Shown here piece after piece: positions 1 through 8,553 of a stretch of DNA of 22,595 bases (position 1 is the stretch's first letter; every line of letters begins with the position of its first letter). A program made the position numbers and the translations under genes. The notes beneath the pieces were generated by a model. The model was not told the DNA's origin. It saw only the letters and a program-made list of their open reading frames with translations, and made no database searches. Where the stretch lies: contig NW_024468525.1 in assembly GCF_001632365.1 (NCBI RefSeq), positions 527,164 to 549,758 of the forward strand, in the 5' to 3' direction. The DNA comes from Laetiporus sulphureus 93-53 (Eukaryota; Basidiomycota; Agaricomycetes; Polyporales; Laetiporaceae).

Positions 1-42
1 GTTAGGTATATTTGGTATCTAAGTCTCTGTCCACGTTGTGGA

Positions 43-1326
43 CTAGTACGTGTGAGAAAGCACACGTGGTTCTGAACGTTCTAGCAGGGAATGCTTCATA
101 ACATCGTCCAGGTATACCATAACTTTTCCAGTGAGGATGAGATCATGGAAGATGTCATTCATCATCATTTGAAATGTTGATGGTGAATTAGTGAGTCCGA
201 AGAACATCACTAGAGGTTCGAACAGGCCTCGGTTCGTGACGAATGCGGCCTTTTCCTCGTCTCCTTCTTTGATCCATATGTTATTATAGCCCCACCGGAT
301 GTTGAGCTTAGAGTAGTACCGGGCTCCCTTAAGCCAGTCAAACAAATCATTGATTAGAGGAAGCGGATATTTATTTTTCTTCGTTACTTCATTGAGCTGT
401 CTATAGTCCTGTATCGGCCTCAGCTTGCCATCCTTTTTCTTGACAAAGAAGAAGGGGGCGCCCCAGGGGGATTTAGACTGTCTGATGCGACCAGTCTTCA
501 GGTTTTCTTCGAGGAATATATCCAGAGCCTCTTGTTCTTTTATGCTCATTGGATACACCTTTCCACAGAAGGGTTTCGCGCCGTCTACTAATTCTATGGC
601 ATGATCCCATACTCTGCGTTCAGGGAGCTGATCGAACTCAGCTTCCTCGAAGACTTCCTTATAATCCCAGTATTCTTCTGGAACAACCTCTTGCATGCTC
701 TTAGCTTTGGTACTTTTGCCTTGAGCGATGGCTAGGTCAGTGGCCTTGGTGGCTCGTATATGTTCATATTCGGAAAACTGTTTCTGAATGTAATCGCTGT
801 CCAAAGCCAGCACCTTATCCCCATCTTCCAACTTAAGCTCCCCGCAGTTACAACGCGTAAAGCGAAGCGTGCGTTTAGCTCAGTCAATGTCAGGGTTGTG
901 GTCTTCCAACCAATCGAACTCGAGGAACATATCGTGGTCCGAAAGGGTGGTCACATTGAATGATCGGCGCTCTCTATGGCCTTGGATAACTATATCTAAT
1001 AGTACATAGTGGGTCATATCGCCATCTCGGTTGGGGGTCCCATCTGCATTGAACACGCGGAGTGGTTGATCGAACAGTATCTTAGGTATCTGGAACTTAG
1101 ACACGAATTGTTCGTCGATACAACACCCAGTGCAACCTGAATCGAGAAGGGCTTTGGCAGGTATATTCCTATCCCCAACTTCTATTGTTACGGGTATATC
1201 GATCTGGCGATGTCGTCGTACTGCTCGGACGTTGAATTGTCCTCGCAGTTTAGTACCGGTCGATCCGAAGCCAGCAGTCCCTCTTGCTGTTTCTGCTATT
1301 TCCGTCACGACTTCGGTGATAGGGGG
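43..1326 (-). pseudogene. pol: Pol: dUTPase motif 5, aspartic protease and reverse transcriptase
   Basis: The frame begins with ITEVVTEIAETARGTAGFGSTG-like residues: RGTAGFGSTG is dUTPase motif 5 (about 1286-1257). A retropepsin-type protease starts within about 35 residues, with its catalytic box LLDSGCTG (about 1152-1129). After HNPDID the frame meets TGA at 882-880, where this family normally has Trp, then continues in frame into RT: SPWGAPFFFVKKKDGKLRP, YRQLNEVT, FGLTNSPSTFQ and YLDD (114-103). The first catalytic Asp of RT (usually KLD) is Asn (AAC at 303-301). After YLDD the protein no longer resembles RT and stops at 43, so the thumb, RNase H and integrase are missing here. An ATG is absent; the segment is a continuation of the dUTPase frame. 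Confidence 0.85.
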
Positions 1327-2422
1327 TATCGTTTCGTTCCAAGATTAGCTGGGTGACTCGGTCCCCATACTCAATCTGGAACGGGGTATCAAGGGTATTA
1401 ATTAGGAGTATTTTGACTCGTCCGACATAGTCTGAGTCTATTACTCCAGCTCCTACATCTATCCCATGTTTTACAGCCAAGCCTGAGCACGGAGCGATGT
1501 GTCCGTAGCATCCGCTGGGTATCATCAACTTCAGGCCGGTATCTACGAGGAGACGGGAGCATCCGGAAATGACCACTTCCTCCGCTGAATGCAGATCGTA
1601 CCCTGCTGCGCCTTCCGTTTGGTGGGTTGGTGTGATGGCTTGCGGGTGGTCTAAAAATACACGCAAAGTGGTTTTCTGTGCCTTCTTCTTCGGTGTACGC
1701 CTTGCCGATGTCGAAGCTTCCACTTGCAAACTGTCCGTGTTCTGAACTGAAGAAACGTTAGAAATTGAGCTATTCACGGAATTAAGCACCGATGCTTCTT
1801 GATCCGGCCGAGCTCGATTAGGCACCTCTAAGGTCCCATCATCCCGAGACCCCATTTTCGCTCCTACTACTGTTACATTAAAGTGGGCATCACTACTTGT
1901 GCCCATATTGTCCGACGTAGTGCTGGTGGTACAGTTGAGGGATGAAAGAATAGAAAAACGAGATCCGCTAGGGTGTGGTGGTGTGCTGTCGTTCGCATCA
2001 GGGATACTGAATTTTCCCACACCTGAGCTTAGACCCTTTTGCCCACATCCCTCCGAGGTGTTTTCAGGTATGGCTTGATGGCGCTTCTCAGGCTTTGCCT
2101 CCACCACCATCAGCTTGACTCTCCTCGGGGACCTACCTTTTGGTGACCCGTCTAAACCATGGCCCTTCTCAGGTCTCGTGACCTCCGTGACCATGGAATG
2201 GCCGTTAATGGTCGGGGGTGACCCGTGTAAACCAGGGCGCTTCTCAGGCTTTTGGGCCTCCACCACCGAGGAATGCACGTTACTGGTCGGAGAAATGGAA
2301 TTGTCCGAATCGAGTCGAGAGTCCTGCAAGACTTGCATACTTAAGCCTTGCCGAATTGAAAACCTGCCTGGTTGCGCAGAGCAGGGTTGGCCGCAATGGC
2401 CACCTTGAACGCTCGTACGGCC
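1322..2422 (-). pseudogene. Pol N-terminal part: linker plus dUTPase domain (frameshifted)
   Basis: This frame opens after a TGA at 2425-2423, has an ATG at 2338, and starts 36 nt after the gag stop in a different frame, so Pol would need a shift or its own start. A Ser/Thr/Pro-rich linker carries three 'PEK..GL.GSP' type repeats. A trimeric dUTPase domain follows: motif 1 AGYDLHS (about 1613-1590), motif 2 APCSGLAVKHGI (about 1495-1460), motif 3 GVIDSDYVGRV (about 1453-1421), motif 4 GDRVTQLI (about 1368-1345). dUTPases hydrolyse dUTP to dUMP and pyrophosphate and limit uracil in newly made cDNA. Motif 2 normally reads PRSGLA; here the Arg codon is TGC (Cys) at 1489-1487. The frame is lost at a C5 run (1326-1322); motif 5 continues in the next frame. 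Confidence 0.82.
2084..2290 (-). repeat. Three degenerate ~75-81 bp direct repeats in the Pol linker
   Basis: On the plus strand CTTCTCAGG recurs at 2084, 2165 and 2240, each followed by related text (CTCCACCACC twice, GGTGACCCG twice). On the coding strand they encode three copies of a V.E...PEK..GL.GSP unit ahead of the dUTPase. The spacing (81 and 75 bp) is a multiple of three, so the reading frame is kept. Confidence 0.6.
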
Positions 2423-2457
2423 TCAGTTTCTTCTACCGTATTGGCCCGAGCTGCAGG

Positions 2458-4905
2458 CTAGGCATCCTTTTTGCGCCAGCACTGCCCCTTTCCATCATAG
2501 TAATGGGTGTGCCATATATCCGTGCACGACCCCTTCTCTGACCTTTCCTTTCCACAGGTACCACACTTCCGGTGCTTGTCGCGTTCGTTTTTGACGCCTA
2601 CCGTTTCCTTGTGTGGCACCGCCTTCCCTGCCTCATCAATGTTCCTGATGGGCGCCCTTCCCGTTGTCCGGACTGCATTTGTCGTTACCGTTGTCGAACC
2701 TTCCTCCTGGTGGACTTGCCGGGTCTTGGAGTCTTTGGCTTTCCCCTTGCCCTTTTGGTCCTCAAAGGTGGATGCCCACTGCTGCTGCTGTTGAAGGTCT
2801 AACTGGGCCACAACCTGCTTCCACAGGCTGTAGCTATTGACATCCCGGCTAATACCTTCGGACGCCCATACTCTGTCACAGAGCTCCTTTCGCATGGCAG
2901 TCCTAAGCAGTTGGAGCAGCAGCTGCTCATCCTTGTACCCTGAGACCTTGACCCAATGTTCCCATTCAGCTTCAAACTCTTTCCAAGGCTTATACCTTTG
3001 CTGCATGCTTCGCAGCATCCGTTGACCTTCCAACTCCGGGTTCGTGGGGTAATACATCTTTTTAAAGTCCGCAATGAAGTCCTGGAGCGTGGCGTAGACC
3101 GGGGGGCCTCCCATCATCCTTTCCAACAGGGAGGCTTTCCAGTGGTCGATTTGAGGTCCATGTATGTAAGACATTGCCCAGCGAATTTTACTTTGTTCGT
3201 CTTCGAACTCGCTGGGCTTCATGACGATGTAGTTCATTACGTCGACAAGCCATGCCTTTGCCTTGGATTTTGTGCCATCGAATGGCTCCGAGAGGTTGAC
3301 CTTTGGTCCTCGGAACGATTTCCTGTGTACTTCGTCCGAGGATGCCGGTGGCGGAGCTGCCGAGCGACGATCCCGTTCTGGTGGTGGGACTGGTCGCTCT
3401 GGCGGGAATGCGTAGTGTGCCTCTGCCAACTCGTCATCTTGGTCTCCCTCGTAGGAGTGTGCCGGGGATATTGAGGGCATCTGCACCCTAAAGGGCAGCT
3501 GCTCAGGGTTTGCCTGGCGTGCCGGTTTGAGCCCACTAGGGTCGGCGGGTCCACTAACTCCTTTTACCCAATCCCGAATGTCCTGTTGACCCGGATCTTG
3601 TCTCCTTTTTCCTTTATTGACCGGTTTCTTTGGCGATCGAATCGGGGAAGGTGGTGGCGGACACGTCATGGCTTCCAGGAGGCTGATTCGGGTTTTCTGG
3701 GTCTCGTTGATGCCTTCTAGACCCTTTACCCTTTCCTCACTGGACTTGAGCGCTGTCTTGAGGGATTCCAGTTCCATTGTTAGTTTGTGGATCTGGTTGC
3801 CTCACTCTGTTTGTGCGGCCGTGTGCTCACTGATCTGTCTCATGAGACGATCTCGGGTTGCTTCGGCAGCCAGGCGTCCTTCGCGTGCCTCGGTCACCTC
3901 TCTTTGCGCCGTGTCGAGTCGATTGCGCAGCCGATTGTAATCATTCTGGAGGTGTCCATATGCACGCCACATGTCCACAGGTTGAGTCCAGAATCCGGGG
4001 GTGTCTTCCATGAGTGGGGGGAGACCAGGTCATGCCAAGTAGTAACTCTGCCTATTGTCGGGGAGCCTGTATCGCTCATATCCTGGCGGAGTTCCTGAAG
4101 CGTGACTTGACCAGACGTAGTCCTGCCCCCTTGCTGCTCCCTCGTGTCTTGCTACCACATCCACCGGTTGAGTTCGATACCATTGTCGGTCCTCCTCGGA
4201 GTGATCGCGAGCTCGGATGTCGTACTCCCATTGATGGAAGCGTCTCCCTGTCCTTTGTTCGTTTGGGTACAGGGCGGTGAACTCGTCCACTAGTCGTGCC
4301 GAAGGCCCCCTTCTTCTGGGAAGCGCTTCCAGCATTGCTGGTGTCATGAAGTACCGTGGAGTGGGAGCGAGGATGTTGGTGTCATTAAATGACGATGGGG
4401 TGGATGCCCTGGGTTCCGGGCCTTCGGGATTCAGGTGCCCTTCTACGGAATGTTCAGATTGTGCGATTTCGGCCATCTTTGGTGTTGATACCTGGTCAGG
4501 GTTTTGGCGACCTGTTCAGAAAGGTTCTTCTTCGTCGGAAGAGATACCGTATTCTTCGTCAAACAGGAGGTGGTATAACTCCTGATCGTCTTCTACCGGT
4601 TGTCGTGGTCTGGGGAATTCCCGGACTATGCGGTGTGGCTGGTATTCGAGCCTTTCATAGTAGTCGATGATGACCTGGTAGCGGTATAGAATGAAACGAG
4701 CTTGGGCGACGTGGGGCTGGTATATGAAGTCTGCCCGGAATATGACGCTGATATGCTCATAGACTTGATCCCACTCTACCGGTCCTGGAGATATGGTGTA
4801 GATGGATGTATATTCTGCCAACGAGAACCTTTGCATTCGATGTTGAAATCTACTCGCGAGCTTGTCGAGCTGTTCTTCACCAGGGCCTCGTAATGACCCA
4901 GACAC
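2458..4905 (-). pseudogene. gag: Retrotransposon Gag, one frame interrupted by three TGA codons
   Basis: Four consecutive open stretches (4905-4516, 4476-4030, 4011-3802, 3777-2458) lie in one frame and are separated by TGA at 4518-4516, 4032-4030 and 3804-3802. Read through, they give a long Gag: an N-terminal region, a coiled-coil stretch around the third TGA (QNDYNRLRNRL, KALKSSEERV-like heptads), a proline/charge-rich spacer, and a retrotransposon Gag core near 3270-2800 (FRGPKVNLSEPFDG, AWLVDVMNYI, QRMLRSMQQRYKPWKEFEAEW). A Cys-rich tail (CGTCGKE...C...C) resembles a loose zinc knuckle. No ATG sits at the 5' end; the first in-frame ATG is at 4836. The frame ends with TAG at 2460-2458. 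Probably not functional in this copy. Confidence 0.78.
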
Positions 4906-5701
4906 AGCTTTAGAGTCCTGCTACTCCTAGTAGGTCTAGTTACTACGGAGTCCTGAGTGGCGCGGTTCGCAGTCGCAGAGGGGTCTTTGTGGTCTTTGAT
5001 TATTTCACCACCAGTGTCCGACTACCTCTGAAGGGATGTAACCTTGGTCCACCTGCCGTTCCAGCAGAGCTTTCTGAGAGTTCGTCCCACGCCAAACGAC
5101 TATTTGTCTACGTATGTGATGGTAACTAAACCTCTAAGTAAGTCAGAGCTGCGCAGGGGTTGAATACGCGTCTGGTGCCTCTTTAGCACTGAGCAAGTAG
5201 TTTTATTCCCTCACTACTCGAGGTTATGCAGGTCTCGCCGAAGCGGTCCAGAAGGGTTGCTGATTTACAGCTTCAGGGCCTTTTCAAAGGTGTCCCGTAC
5301 CTCCCGCAAGTTCTCCCTTGTCTGCAGTTGTCACGTCTGCTACCCCTAGACCTGGTGGCTAGGATGGTGACATTAGAGGATAAATCCTCCGATAGCATGG
5401 CAGCTAGGCCGAGGATAGTTTATATGGACTAGCAGAACTGAACGTCAGATTACCCCGCTGGTCAGTCCAATACAGGAGCTGCCTCGTTGCTGCGGCGTAC
5501 TCGATATCAGTACCCTTTTAAGGAGCACTGCGTCCTTTTCCCCTAGAGGTGCTGACATCAACAGGCACTCCTGGCCCTTCTTGACAGCCCTAATGCGGTT
5601 TTAACCACTAGATTTATGTAGGAAATCCCCTTACGCCTGGGGTCGTGGCAATGTTTGGGACTGTAGTATGTCGCCCACTTTCGCAGGAGGCTGGTTTAGG
5701 G
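4906..5701 (-). other. Untranslated leader between LTR and gag
   Basis: No coding frame is open across this stretch on the minus strand, and stops (TAG GAG TAG) close the gag frame just upstream of 4905. AATAAA occurs on the minus strand at 5207-5202 and could be a polyadenylation signal if the LTR is actually long enough to include it. A short plus-strand frame at 5226-5432 has no recognisable content. I see no gene here. Confidence 0.4.
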
Positions 5702-6238
5702 CCTGTGTATCCTGACTAACAATCCGCGTATTCGCTTCACCGAAGAGGTTCAGCAGGGCGCAGCTAAGCCCGAGGAAAGTGGAGAGAAGCCCTGACTGGG
5801 CACGATGAGGATGGAGTTGATCGACAGTGAGAATACAGTCTGAGGCGTCGACCGGTGCCCACAGACTAAAGAGAGAAGTTTCGAGTTATGTGATGGATCT
5901 CAGGAACTCCTGGGTCCGCTCTCGCCTAACCCATCAGGGTTCTTTAGCTTAAGTGGAGGAGTAAAGACCAACTCGAAACTGAGGGGTAGGCCTCAGCTCG
6001 AGCGAATATATATACAAGAGGGGCCAGACCCCTGGTACCGGGTGTAAGACCCTGCGTACCCTAGGTTTGTAATAATACATCATTATGGCATGATATGGCG
6101 TGCTCAGGCCTAGTGGAGTCCGTCTAAGTCTAGGGGTGTCTGTGGAGTCCAAACCTATGATGTCACTATGACATAGGGTCACGTGACTGGTACATGTCCG
6201 GGGGATGTCCGAGTGGCGTGGGTATACTAAGATATACA
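5702..6238 (-). repeat. Candidate 5' LTR (U3-R-U5) of the retrotransposon
   Basis: Reading the minus strand, the stretch begins TGTATATC at 6238, has a TATATATA box at 6014-6007, and just downstream a small hairpin (CTGAGG at 5979-5984 pairing with CCTCAG at 5991-5996). A possible right end is GGATACACA near 5702, which roughly mirrors the TGTATATC start. No convincing tRNA primer-binding site follows it. An alternative, much longer LTR would end at GGACA near 5012, followed by CTGGTGGTG as a weak primer-site candidate. The 6238 start is better supported than either end. Confidence 0.45.
6007..6014 (-). promoter_or_regulatory. TATA box of the retrotransposon promoter
   Basis: TATATATA lies about 225 nt inside the proposed LTR start, at the spacing expected for a U3 promoter driving gag-pol on the minus strand. 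The AT-rich element stands out in a GC-rich U3. Confidence 0.5.
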
Positions 6239-7960
6239 CGTGGAGACGTAGTGGTACATTCTATATACGGTAACTAGGTGGATAAATAATGGTCCGTGGG
6301 CGCTTGCGACTTGTGGCGTGGAAAAACCATGACAGCCTTCTGATACGTCACCATTATGTGCAAGTGCAAATTCAACTTTGCTCAGTGTCCTGAATGAGGC
6401 TGATGAAAGATATGTATCGATCTCCTCGTGGTGAGTAGGCTCATCAGATTCGAGAAAGGTCTTCATTTCCTCCTCCACTGCATTGATTTTAGTGCTGTGT
6501 GAAGACCACTGAAACATAATCACAATTTCTCGGGGCTGGCCTGGCTTTATTGAAAGTAAGACTGGACACAGTGCATCCAGGTCAGAAACTCCCCAATAAA
6601 TCAAAAAGTTTAGCCATAGTCTCTGCAGTGAGGTATTGTGAGTGAAGGACAACATAGAATCTGCAGAGACTCCAGTTAGCAGTGAAAGTAGAGTGCACAC
6701 CTGCGGCAGACACCTCTGTATGTGCCTGTGGTGGTGCTGAGTAGTGAAGTTGCAATCGCAATTCTGAGAGTGAGCTAGATGCAACATCCAATAGTCGCTG
6801 ACATTCCCAGTAGTGTTGTGATCCAGTCACATGAATTAAATCATCGATGATGAGTCTCTGCAAGTGACTCGAGATGCAAGGATGAGCCAGGAAGTCGATG
6901 AGTTTCTGAGGTCTCCTGAGATGGCCTCCCATGAGTGACAAGGACGTGATGTTGTTGCAGTTGTGATATGTTCCAAATGCATCCTGGTGGAAGCAGTCAT
7001 GTGTGAATCTCAGATAGTCGCATCTGAGCTCGATCAGGCCTGGCAGGGCGCATACGAGTCGCGCGAGGACAGTGATCGACGGGAACATGACAATATGGAG
7101 ATGGAGGCGAGTGACGGAGAAGGCGGAGAGGTGCAGGAAGATGTCGCCGTGCATCGTCGACAGCTTCCACTCTGAGTTCTGTATTGTGAGCCGCTCCAGC
7201 CGGGGCAGCTTGCGAGCGAGCATAATCGCTGCCGTCGACAGCGCTGACAGATCTGTCTCCTGATATTTACCCACTATAGTCATATCATACGGCCGCTTCG
7301 ACAGCTCTGGCCTCCGCTTCAGCTTCTTCGCATAGGCCATGACAGTCTTGACAGTCTTGATCCTAATTAACCTGCGCAAGTGGAAGAGACTTGGAGGATA
7401 CCACGCTCGGCAGACGAGCATGCATCGCCGCAAAGCACGCTGGTCGTCCCATAGATGGTTGATCACATTCTCCCATACCTCGATCGGAAGCTGTGGCACA
7501 GTTCTCAATCGCTACTGGTGTCACCTCGAGTTCCACCTCGCGATTTGCCACTGGTTCCACCTCTGGTTCCACTACAGGTTCCACCTCGAGTTCTACCTCT
7601 GGTTCCACCACTGCTTCCACCTCAGGTTCCACCTCGAGTTCCATCACTGGTTCCATCACTGGTTCCACCTCGGACGAGACCGTACGGCCTGCCTTACCCT
7701 TGCCCTTCACCTAACGTAGCGCAGCACGTAAATGGTCACTGGTCAGGAACACATAGTACATGAGATTTGTCCACTCAAGTACTCACGATTCGTATAAGCC
7801 ATTGTGAGTTGATATTCCATACGTTCTTCGTCCTGTCCACGAGACGTTTCAGCTTCCGTTTTATGGAGTCCATATTGTTGGAGTAGACAGCGCGCAGGAT
7901 GTTTACAGGTACTTTCCAAGCCCGCTCTTGCAATATATTTATCCATCTCATCGCGCGCAT
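6227..7960 (-). CDS. F-box domain protein (probably substrate receptor of an SCF ubiquitin ligase)
   Basis: The secure part is 7490-6701 joined to 6660-6227 by a 40-nt GT-AG intron (6700-6661) with a CTAAC branch site. It starts with an F-box, LPIEVWENVINHLWDD...CMLVCRAW, which in this family binds Skp1, followed by a leucine-rich, LRR-like body (LPRLERLTI, ITSLSLMGG) expected to bind a substrate. The 5' side is a proposal: exon 7960-7787 (ATG at 7960), intron 7786-7711 (gtgagt...gttag), exon 7710-7537 coding a VEPEVE-type acidic repeat, intron 7536-7491; all phases agree and give 523 residues. The two N-terminal exons match nothing I know, and the minisatellite may be intronic. The stop codon (6229-6227) lies inside the proposed LTR, so the natural C-terminus may be altered. 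Confidence 0.62.
7514..7673. repeat. 12-bp minisatellite next to the F-box exon
   Basis: About thirteen imperfect copies of a 12-bp unit related to GGTTCCACCTCG (plus strand). Because 12 is a multiple of three, all three frames stay open on both strands: the minus strand reads VEPEVE-like acidic repeats, the plus strand Ser/Thr-rich (GSTSGSTTGST) repeats. The minus reading is the likelier coding one because it splices in frame to the F-box exon. Confidence 0.75.
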
Positions 7961-8180
7961 TGCAACGTGGTTTCCTACAATATGTTCAGTTCACACGCAC
8001 ACACAACCATTCATGAATAATCAGGATGCTATTTGCAGGTGCTATACGTACGCCGTCTGTTCGTTGATAATGCACAATGCAGCGGCATTTTCACCCGTCG
8101 ACGAGGCAGAATCATGGTGGTAAAACATGCGGCGCGACATGTGATACTACAGCGCGGTCATTCTCCGAGTTTGTATGCGT
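7961..8180. other. Region upstream of the F-box gene, no gene seen
   Basis: AT-richer spacer with a short CA-rich stretch (about 7990-8008). It would hold the promoter of the minus-strand F-box gene if that gene starts at 7960. I see no clear TATA box. Confidence 0.3.
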
Positions 8181-8223
8181 CCTTAAGGCCTTAGGCCTTA
8201 GGCCTTATGCATTAATGCATTAT
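8181..8223. repeat. Cluster of short palindromes and 7-bp direct repeats
   Basis: Three AGGCCTT units at 7-bp spacing, opening with the palindrome CCTTAAGG, are followed at once by the 14-bp perfect palindrome ATGCATTAATGCAT (8207-8220). It ends 22 bp before the left inverted end of the MITE-like element. Confidence 0.6.
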
Positions 8224-8245
8224 GGCTCACGCGTACTATAGCATG

Positions 8246-8553
8246 CTGTAACCTTTCGACGGTAGGTTCAGTCACGCGTCACAGCCACCCTTGAACTGGC
8301 CTTTCAGTTCAGACGTCACGCGTCACCGGCCGGTCTGAACTAAGGGTCAGTTCAAAGGTCACACCGTTCCGGAGCTCTTTTCGCGGGTGTTTATATATTT
8401 TTCTCTATCAGAACGATTCCTACACCACACAATTAAGCGCCTGAACTGAACTGAACTTTTGTCCCAGGTCACAGGGGGTCTTGAACTAAATCTGGCCCAG
8501 TTCAAGGGTCACGCGTCGCACCCCATGAACCTACTATGGTCGAAAGGTTACAG
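8246..8553. mobile_element. 308-bp MITE-like element with terminal inverted repeats
   Basis: The ends are a perfect 15-bp inverted pair, CTGTAACCTTTCGAC at 8246-8260 and its complement at 8539-8553. Similarity continues inwards with small gaps: GTAGGTTCA on the left and its complement on the right, ACGCGT blocks, and CCCTTGAACTGG(G)CC at both sides. The interior is rich in (TGAAC)/(GTTCA) and GTCACGCGTC words in both orientations. There is no coding frame of note, so it would depend on a transposase in trans. No clean target-site duplication is visible: the flanks are ATAGCATG and TATATGCAG. Confidence 0.6.

Larger units (their letters stand above)
1..6238 (-). mobile_element. Ty3/gypsy LTR retrotransposon, 5' part, decayed
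   Basis: On the minus strand the order is LTR-like promoter, long leader, gag, then dUTPase, aspartic protease (DSGCTG) and reverse transcriptase (YLDD). This gag-pol order with the RT motifs GAPFFFVKKKDGKLRP and RWGYNN places it in Ty3/gypsy (Metaviridae-like). RNase H, integrase and the 3' LTR are not in the window; the recognisable RT stops at about position 103. The copy is dead: at least four in-frame TGA codons, a one-base shift in dUTPase and a lost RT catalytic Asp. The right boundary at 6238 is inferred from a TGTATATC start; no second LTR is available to confirm it or to find a target duplication. Confidence 0.88.

Noticed and set aside
2115..3554. Several plus-strand and alternate-frame ORFs over gag and pol
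   Set aside because: They overlap the recognised gag and pol frame and have no independent evidence.
5226..5432. 68-residue plus-strand frame in the retrotransposon leader
   Set aside because: Opposite to the element's direction, short and without motif.
7493..7714. Plus-strand Ser/Thr-rich (GSTSGST) open frame
   Set aside because: A by-product of the 12-bp repeat, which is open in every frame; no flanking coding sequence on that strand.
8190..8208. TTAGGCC repeats as interstitial telomere sequence
   Set aside because: The unit is TTAGGCC, not the TTAGGG expected of fungi, and there are only about two to three copies.
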